This document shows positions 46,088 to 54,427 of a stretch of 64,000 bases of DNA, one piece after another; positions within the stretch are counted from its first letter, which is position 1; the number at the start of each line of letters is the position of its first letter. A model generated the notes under the pieces. That model was not told where the DNA came from, ran no database searches, and was given only the letters and a program-made list of their open reading frames with translations. Made by a program: the position numbers and the translations under genes. The stretch is taken from the NCBI RefSeq assembly GCF_900129565.1, contig NZ_FQWD01000005.1, positions 1 to 64,000 on the forward strand, given 5' to 3'. The DNA comes from Marisediminitalea aggregata (lineage in GTDB: Bacteria; Pseudomonadota; Gammaproteobacteria; Enterobacterales; Alteromonadaceae).

Positions 46088-47662
46088 TTGGTGAAGCTAA
46101 TTCCAGGGAAGCCCCATAAAACGAAAAGTAATGCGGAGCTTAAAGTGTTTGATATGCTTGCCGCCTCTGAATTTGCCGATCATCACCCTAAGGCATTTCA
46201 TTCCCTCCTGCTCACTAAACATGACAGCAAAAGGGTTGGTGAGGCTGATTTCGTTGTTGTTTCAATTTATGGTATTTACGTTTTAGAAGTAAAAGGCGGC
46301 ACTATAAAGTACTCAGATGGAAAATGGACAACATCGGGTAGAAATGGAACTGATCAAATACAGGATCCCTTCCACCAAGCTAATACAGCAGTACATGCTA
46401 TCGCTAATAAAATTAACGACTTTCTGAGCCCTAACAAGGTTAGATATCCAATAGGTTATGCAGTCGTTTGCCCAGACACCCAATGGCACTGTGATGGTGG
46501 AGAGTGGGATAGAGAAATGATCTGTGACAGCCGTGATTTTCGAAATTTTAATCAATGGCTAAAGGCGTTGTTCGAATACTGGACTTTAGAAAGGCCCAAT
46601 AATGATCATCTGCTAAGCCAAGAGGATGTCGATGCGTTAGCGAGTTACTTACGTCCAGACTTTGAAACTATACAGCCACTATTTGATCAAGTACGCCAGG
46701 TAGACCAATCATCCGTTCGGCTAACTGAAGAGCAATACAAATTTGTCGATATCGCTGAATTAAATAAACGCGTGATTTGCCAGGGTGGTGCGGGCACGGG
46801 TAAAACGTTTCTGGCCGCAGAACTTGCGAGGAGGCTAGTAGCTAACGGCCTGAATACGCTTTTAGTTTGCAAGTCTTCTTGGTTAAGGCATTACCTGACC
46901 ACGAGGATTCAAAACGAGCATTTAGCGATAGCAACAATATCTTCCGTTAACAACGTGTTACGACGCTCGGGCCTTGAAACATTCGATGCATTAATTGTCG
47001 ATGAAGGGCAGGACTTACTGAATTTCCGGGATTTACAGTTTTTGGATTCGTTACTCGCTGGTGGATTCGATGATGGCCAATGGTACTTCTTTCATGATTC
47101 TAATAACCAATCCAACTTATTAGATGAACTGGATTTAACTGCCCTAGAGTGGTTGAAGAACAGAAATAACCCTACAGTACTTCCACTTAGTGTGAATTGC
47201 AGAAATACTTCGAAAATATTAGAAGCTGTTCAAAGGGAGCTTGTTTGCGATGTTGGTTCTCCTACTCTTGCCGATGGCCCTGACGTTGAAGAATATCGAG
47301 GAAGTAAAGAGCAATTAGTGAGCGAATTAAACAGGTTGGTAAGTGAATTAACCAGCTCGGAGTTACTGCCAGGTTCAATCACCATACTTTCGCCAGTAAA
47401 TATCAGAAAATCCCTAGTAGCTGAGTTGCCTGAAGCGACACGTAAATTAATCTCTGAGCTAGATGACTACAAAGTTAGGAAATTACCCTTCGACGGTGTT
47501 ACTTTTTCCCAAATTAAAGACTTCAAAGGCCTGGAGAATGATGTAGTTATTCTCATTGATCTAGCCCATCCATCTGTGATGAATCTCGAGGCAAATAAAG
47601 CTCTGTACTACGTAGGAATGACAAGGGCCAGAGCAAAGCTCTATTGCTTGTGGAAAGGTTAA
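46088..47662 (+). CDS. NERD nuclease-UvrD helicase fusion
   Basis: A 524-residue two-domain protein. The N-terminal NERD domain (about 10-130) has the PD-(D/E)xK-type core GEADFVVVSIYGIYVLEVKGG, with Asp54, Glu67 and Lys69 as likely catalytic residues. A UvrD-like ATPase follows with Walker A GGAGTGKT (233-240), DEGQDL (305-310), NCRNTSKI, KDFKGLENDVVILID and YVGMTRARAKLYCLW. Start is TTG at 46088, or GTG one codon later. Both nuclease and ATPase residues look intact. As the last gene of the operon it is the best candidate for the DNA-cutting effector. Confidence 0.88.
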   Translation: MVKLIPGKPHKTKSNAELKVFDMLAASEFADHHPKAFHSLLLTKHDSKRVGEADFVVVSIYGIYVLEVKGGTIKYSDGKWTTSGRNGTDQIQDPFHQANTAVHAIANKINDFLSPNKVRYPIGYAVVCPDTQWHCDGGEWDREMICDSRDFRNFNQWLKALFEYWTLERPNNDHLLSQEDVDALASYLRPDFETIQPLFDQVRQVDQSSVRLTEEQYKFVDIAELNKRVICQGGAGTGKTFLAAELARRLVANGLNTLLVCKSSWLRHYLTTRIQNEHLAIATISSVNNVLRRSGLETFDALIVDEGQDLLNFRDLQFLDSLLAGGFDDGQWYFFHDSNNQSNLLDELDLTALEWLKNRNNPTVLPLSVNCRNTSKILEAVQRELVCDVGSPTLADGPDVEEYRGSKEQLVSELNRLVSELTSSELLPGSITILSPVNIRKSLVAELPEATRKLISELDDYKVRKLPFDGVTFSQIKDFKGLENDVVILIDLAHPSVMNLEANKALYYVGMTRARAKLYCLWKG

Positions 47663-47894
47663 TAACATTTGGGTAATTTATCACGGCTGTCAGTAGCAGT
47701 GCTCAGGCTTACGGGCAAGCAGGGCTGACGCTAACGCTAGATTGGATTAATCTGATGCTGCTTCAACCTTAAGCTGTAATGTGTTGAGTAGGATGATAAC
47801 CTAAATGATTATTTGAAGAGCGGAAACAAGCGTTGGCGTTTTTGGCTGGTAAAGTCGCACCTATTAATAGAGATTGAATGGAAACCGATAGTAA

Positions 47895-48197
47895 TTGAAA
47901 CTACTAAACACATACGAAGATCGTGAAGAAGCTGAAGCCGCAGCTCTAAAAATTACCGGTGAAAATCGTTTAGCAAGCGAGCGGGACAGTACAGTGGTTA
48001 TTTATAACCTTTTTGGCCAACCGACCTGGGGCAATTTTTATGCGTTGGGTATGTTTAATCTAGCGGAGTTAAAACAAATTGTTGAAGCACGCAAAGCCGG
48101 GGTAAATTACAACCAGCGCCGACACCAAGAAATTCTTGCTACGTTACGCTATGTTGAGTCCAGCTTTGAAATTAAGATCCCAGCACATTGGCAATAA
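47895..48197 (+). CDS. Small hypothetical protein between the two defence operons
   Basis: A 100-residue reading frame starting with TTG at 47895 directly after an in-frame stop; no ribosome-binding site is evident. The composition is protein-like (YEDREEAEAAALKITGENRLASERDST, VVIYNLFGQPTWGNFYALGMF). It has no recognised domain. It lies 233 nt after the NERD gene and 15 nt before the convergent brxA-2. It could be a minor gene or a remnant. Confidence 0.45.
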   Translation: MKLLNTYEDREEAEAAALKITGENRLASERDSTVVIYNLFGQPTWGNFYALGMFNLAELKQIVEARKAGVNYNQRRHQEILATLRYVESSFEIKIPAHWQ

Positions 48198-48212
48198 GTG
48201 CTGCGCTTCAAA

Positions 48213-48923
48213 TTAGCTAACAAACACGACTGTGTCAGAGGCCTGATGGTGCAAATCTAACATTGTGGCATTGATAAGATTGCCTTCATTAAATACCACT
48301 TCAAACGGGAAAAATGCGGGCTCATTATTAATTTTATCTAAGCTTCTGCTCTTTTCATCATTCGCATGGATAACAGCTTCTGCGAGCCAAGCTATAAGCT
48401 CATCTGCATGCACAATTAAAGGTTTGCGAAGTTGATACATCCCGGTTTTAGGGTTAGATAAAACCTCTAAGTTCATTAATGTTCGAACAACGAATTGCAT
48501 AGAACGCTTTATCGTGGATGTGTCGCCGTGGGCTTCAGTTACTCTCTGTTCCAGCTGACTGTAAACAAACACGCCGTCATGGCGAGCGATACGGCCAATC
48601 TGCCCTACAACAAAATAGAAGAATGGGTATTTAGCGATCATTAGGCCCCAGTGCAGTATCAAACTTTGCTCACTGTGACTTAGGAGTAATTGACAGGCCT
48701 TTGTTTGGAAACGTTCTGGCACACTCTTAGTTTGCGTATTCCAAATACCAAATAGCAAATTACGTGTTTTATCCATCGCTACTTGGCTTGTGAAAGCCGG
48801 TTCAAGCAATGAGCTTATGCGTGTTTTGAGCTCAGCTCCTTTTATCTCACTGGCAGCAAATGTGGCAGTTTGCGTGAGCCAAGCCATCTCCAAATGGCGA
48901 TTAAAGCCTATTGCAGGTTTCAT
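48213..48923 (-). CDS. brxA: Second BrxA-like protein (DUF1819)
   Basis: A 236-residue BrxA family protein, last gene of the BREX operon. It aligns with the upstream BrxA along its length: GFNRHLEMAWLTQT against SFSRHLDKDWLDQT, NLLFGIW against NLLVSIW, SEQSLILHWGLMIAKYPFF against SEQSELVLQWGKLVARKPFF (shifted), and a shared WLAEAVIHANDEKSRSLD/WLLKGVLEADEQTSRALD. Identity is low, so the duplication is old. BrxA in E. coli is a DNA-binding component of BREX. Starts by a four-base overlap (ATGA) with the first brxA. Confidence 0.82.
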   Translation of the reverse strand: MKPAIGFNRHLEMAWLTQTATFAASEIKGAELKTRISSLLEPAFTSQVAMDKTRNLLFGIWNTQTKSVPERFQTKACQLLLSHSEQSLILHWGLMIAKYPFFYFVVGQIGRIARHDGVFVYSQLEQRVTEAHGDTSTIKRSMQFVVRTLMNLEVLSNPKTGMYQLRKPLIVHADELIAWLAEAVIHANDEKSRSLDKINNEPAFFPFEVVFNEGNLINATMLDLHHQASDTVVFVS

Positions 48924-49639
48924 TGAACATCCTGTTTAAGAAATAAATATAAGTTATTGCCTTGCTGATGCAGCTCAAACCATTTGCTGTCTATATGATT
49001 TGCATTGAAACCAAACTGGAAGGGAAACCAGATAGGATCATGCAGTGCTTCATCTAATGCTCGACTGGTCTGTTCGTCAGCTTCTAATACACCTTTGAGT
49101 AACCAATTGATAGTATCTGCATCATTGATAAGTATCGATGGTGCAATTGTAATTACCCCTGCCTCGTCTTTTAGCAACGCACCTAGCTCTTGCATTGTTT
49201 TTAGTACGGCGCGTGTAGAGCGAGCAGTAGACTCTGTATCTCCATATAGTTCACACATGCGTTTTTTAACTTGCGCATATTGGAAGCTAGGATTGAGTCT
49301 ACTGTATCGCCCAATGAATCGAGCTATATCGGCAAAAAATGGCTTACGAGCAACTAGCTTGCCCCATTGTAAAACCAATTCTGATTGCTCTGTCTTACGG
49401 TAAAGCGACAATGCTGTTTCATCAAAGTCACGCGAGCCCGGATTTTTGTCCGGGCCCCAAATCGAAACCAGCAAGTTCCTCGCTTTACGTCGATTTTCTG
49501 GTGTTTTGACCGTGTTAGTTAGCATGTTTTCGATTGATTGGTTTAGTGTTGAATTATCAACTCCCTTCGCTACCCAATAAAGGGTTTGATCAAGCCAATC
49601 TTTATCTAAGTGACGGCTAAAACTAGTAAATTTACTCAT
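48920..49639 (-). CDS. brxA: BrxA (DUF1819), first copy
   Basis: A 239-residue BREX component. It has the DUF1819 pattern: an N-terminal FSRHLDKDWLDQTLYWVAKG, RKARNLLVSIWGPDKNPGSRDFDETALSLY, a basic middle that could contact DNA (VKKRMCELYGDTESTARSTRAVLKTMQ), and a C-terminal FPFQFGFNANHIDSKWFELHQQGNNLYLFL. It follows pglZ with an 8-nt overlap, the standard end of a type 3 BREX operon. Confidence 0.87.
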   Translation of the reverse strand: MSKFTSFSRHLDKDWLDQTLYWVAKGVDNSTLNQSIENMLTNTVKTPENRRKARNLLVSIWGPDKNPGSRDFDETALSLYRKTEQSELVLQWGKLVARKPFFADIARFIGRYSRLNPSFQYAQVKKRMCELYGDTESTARSTRAVLKTMQELGALLKDEAGVITIAPSILINDADTINWLLKGVLEADEQTSRALDEALHDPIWFPFQFGFNANHIDSKWFELHQQGNNLYLFLKQDVQ

Positions 49640-51635
49640 ATCTAATTGGCTTTGAAGTTATGACTGCTAGTGGAACGACTACTTCATGTAAGCTAATACC
49701 GCCGTGTCCTACTACGCTGTCACCTTTCGGTTTAAATGCATAAGCACTTTTAGCCAAAACGGGAAAGCAATTCTGCGGTAACCCAAAACTAGGGCCCGGC
49801 CATGCTACCACAGATTCATCCATCGATTCTGCTGTACTAAGTTGCGTGTGAGTTGTGTTGTAAATTCTGACTCGTTCACCTTTAGTTTCAGCTTTTACGC
49901 CGTCACTGATACTGCCAATGCCTTTAGTTTCTTGGCTACCATGATCAGCTGTTAATACAATCTCAAAGCCCTGATTGATTAATGCTGCTATCTTATCAAT
50001 AAAGCCCCATTGTTTGAGCCAAAGCTCGACCACAGAATTCAAGCCAGCCATGCCAGCCTTCATACCATGCATTTGCTCGTCAACGAAGTTAATAACAATG
50101 CCGGCGGCTTTTATGTCAGATGGATAGATAAGGTTTTGCCACGCTTCCTGATTTAGGTTTTCCGCTTTTTTCGTGAATAGCACCTGATTCGGGGTTAACC
50201 CGTGATCTGTCCAGAAATCACGCCACAAACTTCCTTCTTTGCTCGTTGTTAAAAGAGAATCTGCAAACGCAAAGGGGCGTTTACCAGAAAAAAGCGCTTG
50301 GCGAGAGATAGAGGTGATCGTTGGCACCCATGCAAAACAGCTATGTTCCTCTACTTGTAAAGATGCCTTCTCCTGCAGCAGTTTCCTCAGTAATGGCCAT
50401 TGCCTTGCGCCTAATCCATCCATCACTAGCAGACACACTTTTTTATCGCATGCGACTTTGCTTGCTAGCCAGTTTGGTATTTTGTGGAGCATCAAAGGCA
50501 CATTAACAGTGGGTAACGTTTGTAATGCGGCGAAGTGCTTAATCAACCAGCTTTCAAATAACGTGTCTGCTTTTGAGTTCAGCGCTGCTATTTTATCTTT
50601 GAGCAACTTCAGTTTAATCGGGTCAATATCATCTTCGGTTAGTTTGTAACTCAGTGCATTGAGTATACCTAAACCATGCGATTGCTCTCTCCAGAACTCA
50701 TGGCACATGGCGCTATCATCTAACGCATCAAAATCACGAGTAGATTGCTCATATAGACGTTTGCAGCGTTCATATTCAACGTTAATGTAAGGCGTTTGAA
50801 TTCCAACTGCCGCCCAGTGGCCTTCTGGCAGGTCGTTATGGTCTAAAGTGACGGGTAATAACACGCCATCAGCAAATAAGTTGTCGATGAGTATGCGTAT
50901 ATCCGCATCGTCAAATGGCACGACTAGATCTTTTCGGGAGTAGAGTGGGTTTTCAGTCGCTTGGTTTGGTCGTAAAGAAGCAATGTATCTAGACCACTGC
51001 TGTTGCAAGAACTCAAAAAACTGTGATTTGCTAGGAATTAACGCTACAAAATTCCAGTCTTTAAGTTTTGGATTAAGTTCTAAGAGCGTCACTAAACGTT
51101 GTTCAAAGAACGCAGGCATTGCAATACCAATGTAATGCTTTCTGATAAGTAAGCGTACGACATCGGCATTACTCTGAATCACTTCCGGCGCGATTTTATA
51201 AACATGCCTCAAGATAAAATCTGTGCTGGCTTGAGGGGCTAATTTCCCAGGACGATAAGCCTTTAAAGCATCTATTACTAATTGAAATGCCGACGGTGGT
51301 ATATGTCGTAATGCTTGAGTGTCAAGCTCCGGACAAATGTCTCCCAAGTGAAAACTTATCCGTTTGGCGTGCACTGAAATGTCATAGGGAATATCCAGCA
51401 CTTGGTCATCAGAAATTCGAATTAGCAATGGTGTTGTGGCTTTTTTATCTCGCCACTGTTCAAAGCTCAACCGTATCGCCAGAGGATCCTGCTCATCAAT
51501 TAATAGCGCATGCTTGTTTTCAAAGGCGTTTGATATTAGTGGCTCAAAACAAAGCCCATCTGCATCATCTACGATATAGACAAACGCACCGTCTAAGTTC
51601 AGCTTATTTAGTAAACTATCAGACCAACTACTCAT
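49632..51635 (-). CDS. pglZ: PglZ, BREX alkaline phosphatase-like protein
   Basis: A 667-residue PglZ, the signature BREX protein with an alkaline phosphatase-like fold. The metal-site motifs are visible: LLVMDGLGARQW (about 402-413), PTITSISRQALFSG with the nucleophile position, LTADHGSQETKG (about 570) and HGGISLHEVVVPLAVI near the end. An N-terminal PglZ-associated region occupies about 1-360. Shorter than type 1 PglZ, as usual for type 3. Its start overlaps brxHII by four bases. Confidence 0.92.
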   Translation of the reverse strand: MSSWSDSLLNKLNLDGAFVYIVDDADGLCFEPLISNAFENKHALLIDEQDPLAIRLSFEQWRDKKATTPLLIRISDDQVLDIPYDISVHAKRISFHLGDICPELDTQALRHIPPSAFQLVIDALKAYRPGKLAPQASTDFILRHVYKIAPEVIQSNADVVRLLIRKHYIGIAMPAFFEQRLVTLLELNPKLKDWNFVALIPSKSQFFEFLQQQWSRYIASLRPNQATENPLYSRKDLVVPFDDADIRILIDNLFADGVLLPVTLDHNDLPEGHWAAVGIQTPYINVEYERCKRLYEQSTRDFDALDDSAMCHEFWREQSHGLGILNALSYKLTEDDIDPIKLKLLKDKIAALNSKADTLFESWLIKHFAALQTLPTVNVPLMLHKIPNWLASKVACDKKVCLLVMDGLGARQWPLLRKLLQEKASLQVEEHSCFAWVPTITSISRQALFSGKRPFAFADSLLTTSKEGSLWRDFWTDHGLTPNQVLFTKKAENLNQEAWQNLIYPSDIKAAGIVINFVDEQMHGMKAGMAGLNSVVELWLKQWGFIDKIAALINQGFEIVLTADHGSQETKGIGSISDGVKAETKGERVRIYNTTHTQLSTAESMDESVVAWPGPSFGLPQNCFPVLAKSAYAFKPKGDSVVGHGGISLHEVVVPLAVITSKPIRYE

Positions 51636-54424
51636 CCTACTATCTCAACCGCTAACATTAACTGTAGTTGAGGAAATACCTGGCGTTGATTTGAGATATT
51701 ATCGTTCCAGGCTATTTGCTCAAGTTCGAGTTGCCTTAATCGGTATTGTTTAACCTCAGATAAACCGATTCGCTCTATCGCTCTCCGTCTTGCTTCAAAA
51801 GAGAACTCGGCTTTGGATACTTCACGTTCTAACTCAATCAGATATTCATTGTGTAGTGTGTTAAACAGGGCTTCTCCCTCTCGTTGGGCGATACTTTCTA
51901 ACATCGGAATGACAGAAGGGCCCGTAATATCGTCTGAAATTGCACCTTGGAGTACATCAAACTCTAGCTGGCAAATCGCCTCCCAAATCCTAGATGATGC
52001 AGCGGCGAAGTAGCGCCCATCAGAGTTGCAATATAATGGTAAATAGCGTGATGCATTATTTTGGTTAGAAGTAAGCGAAATACGCCAAAGTGACCAGAAT
52101 CCGCTAGTGCCTGAAGGAAGTTGCGTTAGCCGAATTTGTGGAATGGGCATTGATGGTACCCATGGAGCTAGTTTCTGCAATAGCTCGCTTACTTTCGGTT
52201 CTTCCAGGGTTAGAAGATTCACATTAGTTGTTTGCTGAGCCTGCTTGCCACTAAAGGTAACATTGTTAGAAGTGCTACCGTCAGGCCAGGTTATATCCAA
52301 GAAGCCTTTTGCATTGCGATTTATAGAGGCTGGCTTTCCTAATGCTTTCTGCCAATGCAAAAAAGACGAAACCATTTGTTCTACCCAATAGGGCATAGGA
52401 TGGTTTAAGGCATTTTTATATTCATCAAGTTGTAGCGGAATGTCACCACCGAATAATGCATCCTGTTGACGTTTTTCTTGTGCATTATCGCGCAGTATTT
52501 CAAGTGCCTTAGCTAGCTCATGGTCGAGCTTCGCAGGATCCAGCACCTGAGTCATAAATAATTCATCAAACACATGATTACTGGCTGAGGAATCCAACAC
52601 ATCACTCGTTTTATCTACCCCAAACTCATCAAGAATAATTTGTAGCTTATCTTCAAGCACATCGCGCACACGATGTTCAGCGGTATTTTCAAGCACAAAG
52701 TTTAATGCTTTTACTACGAAGGGCTGGCCTATACGGTCTACGCGTCCAATGCGCTGCTCAACCCGCATAGGGTTCCATGGCATATCGTAGTTCACCACAA
52801 CATGGCAAAACTGCAAGTTCAAGCCTTCACCACCGGCATCAGTTGAAATAAGCACGCGAGTTTGCCCTGCAAAGTCTTGTTGAACCTGCTTGCGTTCTTG
52901 TAAATCCATCGAGCCATTTAAGCAAACTACGCTTATACCGCGCTCAGAGAGGTATTGCGCTAACATCTGCTGGGTAGGCACAAACTCTGTAAAAACTAAT
53001 ACTTTAAGGTTTGGATCTTGCTCAGATTGTTGAAGACGATAAATCCAACTCAATAAGGCTTCGGCTTTTGCATCGACTTCTTGGGCAATGCATTGTTCAG
53101 CTAATGACAGCAAAAAGGAGACTTCTTGTTTTTCATTCGCTAAGCCGGAACTACTGTTTTGAACGAGGTCGTCTATTTGGCTTTGCCCATCTAAATCATC
53201 CCAGTCATCAGAGAACTCTATTTCTGCCTGCAATTGATTAGCTTCTAGCGCTTCTAGGCGTTTTGATAAGGTCTTAGCAATAGCACGGCTACTGGAACTC
53301 ACTAAGCGTTGCATTAATATCATTAAAAAGCCGATGGCATTTTGGCGTTTCGCCTTGGCTTGGTTGTATCCGTCGCGGATATAGTCGGTAACTGCCTCAT
53401 ACAGTTGGCGTTGGAGCTTATGATGCTCACCCCAAGAGACAGGGATTAATTCTGTTTGTCTCTGGTTGAAAAGCCGTGCACCTTCAGCGTTTATTGCATG
53501 GCTTTTTTCAGTACGAACCACATAAGGTTGAACGCGTTCTTTGGTTACACTGCTAACATCGGGAAATGCCTTTTCATCCAATAAACTCAGAAGGCGGTGA
53601 AAGGCATCTGTTTTACCCTGATGCGGCGTAGCCGACAATAGCAATAAATAGGGTGCAGCATCAGCAAGCCCTTGTCCCAGTTTAAATCTGGCTACTTGGT
53701 CTGTGCTGCCGCCTAAGCGATGAGCTTCATCGATGATTATCAGGTCCCAGCCGGCCGCTAGCACATCATCAAAACGAGTTTTGTTGTAGGCGTGTAATTG
53801 TTTCGTAGTCCAGCCTTTGCGATATTCAATGGGTTTAATGCTGTCGATTGAGCACACTACTTGGTCGTAGCGAGTCCATATATTTTCATGGGAATCGATA
53901 GATTTGTAGTCGCCTGGCTGCACGAGATGAAAGGTCTCATTAAAATGCTGCAGCATTTCACTTAACCACTGGCTGACTAAGCCTTTTGGTGCGCACACTA
54001 ATATGCGCTTAGCCATTCTTCGAAGTTTTAACTCTCGAATAACCAGGCCAGCCTCTATGGTTTTACCTAACCCCACCTCATCAGCAAATAAATAACGAAT
54101 TTGCGAGTGGCTAAAGGCTTTTCGTAACGCCTTTAGCTGGTGGGGTAAGGGAATAACGTTAGCTTCTAAAGGGGAGAGCAAGTCGCCTTCCGACTGCGCA
54201 TTGGCAATGCGAGCGGCAGTCGCGATGTAGCTTAGCCCAAACGGTGTCTTGTGCCAGTTTGGGCCAGTTTCAGCTAAATCATGCTTTGGCAAACAGAAGG
54301 TATCCGGCTCGTTTGAGCCGAGAACCGTACAGTATGGTATTTGCCATAAGTCGTGCTCTTCAACTAACTGAACATAACATTCTTGGCTTTTACTCCACAG
54401 CCAGCATCCTGCTTGCCATGCCAT
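51632..54424 (-). CDS. brxHII: BrxHII, SNF2-type helicase of type 3 BREX
   Basis: A 930-residue SNF2/RapA-like ATPase. It has DEVGLGKTIEAGLV (115-128), IIIDEAHRLGG (230-239) and LLLLSATPHQGKTDAF. The second RecA lobe follows, with VLVFTEFVPTQQML, ISTDAGGEGLNLQFCHVVVNYD and MRVEQRIGRVDRIGQ. The C-terminal 300 residues form an accessory region. Similar helicases occur as DrmD in DISARM, so the family alone is ambiguous; the position between pglX and pglZ makes BrxHII the better name. Starts 3 nt after pglXI-2. Confidence 0.88.
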   Translation of the reverse strand: MAWQAGCWLWSKSQECYVQLVEEHDLWQIPYCTVLGSNEPDTFCLPKHDLAETGPNWHKTPFGLSYIATAARIANAQSEGDLLSPLEANVIPLPHQLKALRKAFSHSQIRYLFADEVGLGKTIEAGLVIRELKLRRMAKRILVCAPKGLVSQWLSEMLQHFNETFHLVQPGDYKSIDSHENIWTRYDQVVCSIDSIKPIEYRKGWTTKQLHAYNKTRFDDVLAAGWDLIIIDEAHRLGGSTDQVARFKLGQGLADAAPYLLLLSATPHQGKTDAFHRLLSLLDEKAFPDVSSVTKERVQPYVVRTEKSHAINAEGARLFNQRQTELIPVSWGEHHKLQRQLYEAVTDYIRDGYNQAKAKRQNAIGFLMILMQRLVSSSSRAIAKTLSKRLEALEANQLQAEIEFSDDWDDLDGQSQIDDLVQNSSSGLANEKQEVSFLLSLAEQCIAQEVDAKAEALLSWIYRLQQSEQDPNLKVLVFTEFVPTQQMLAQYLSERGISVVCLNGSMDLQERKQVQQDFAGQTRVLISTDAGGEGLNLQFCHVVVNYDMPWNPMRVEQRIGRVDRIGQPFVVKALNFVLENTAEHRVRDVLEDKLQIILDEFGVDKTSDVLDSSASNHVFDELFMTQVLDPAKLDHELAKALEILRDNAQEKRQQDALFGGDIPLQLDEYKNALNHPMPYWVEQMVSSFLHWQKALGKPASINRNAKGFLDITWPDGSTSNNVTFSGKQAQQTTNVNLLTLEEPKVSELLQKLAPWVPSMPIPQIRLTQLPSGTSGFWSLWRISLTSNQNNASRYLPLYCNSDGRYFAAASSRIWEAICQLEFDVLQGAISDDITGPSVIPMLESIAQREGEALFNTLHNEYLIELEREVSKAEFSFEARRRAIERIGLSEVKQYRLRQLELEQIAWNDNISNQRQVFPQLQLMLAVEIVG

Positions 54425-54427
54425 GGT

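Noticed and set aside
38243..54424. Complete classical DISARM system
   Set aside because: DrmA- and DrmB-like genes are present, but no DrmC is seen. The SNF2 helicase and methylases lie in another operon that also has pglZ, brxA and brxC, which marks it as BREX.
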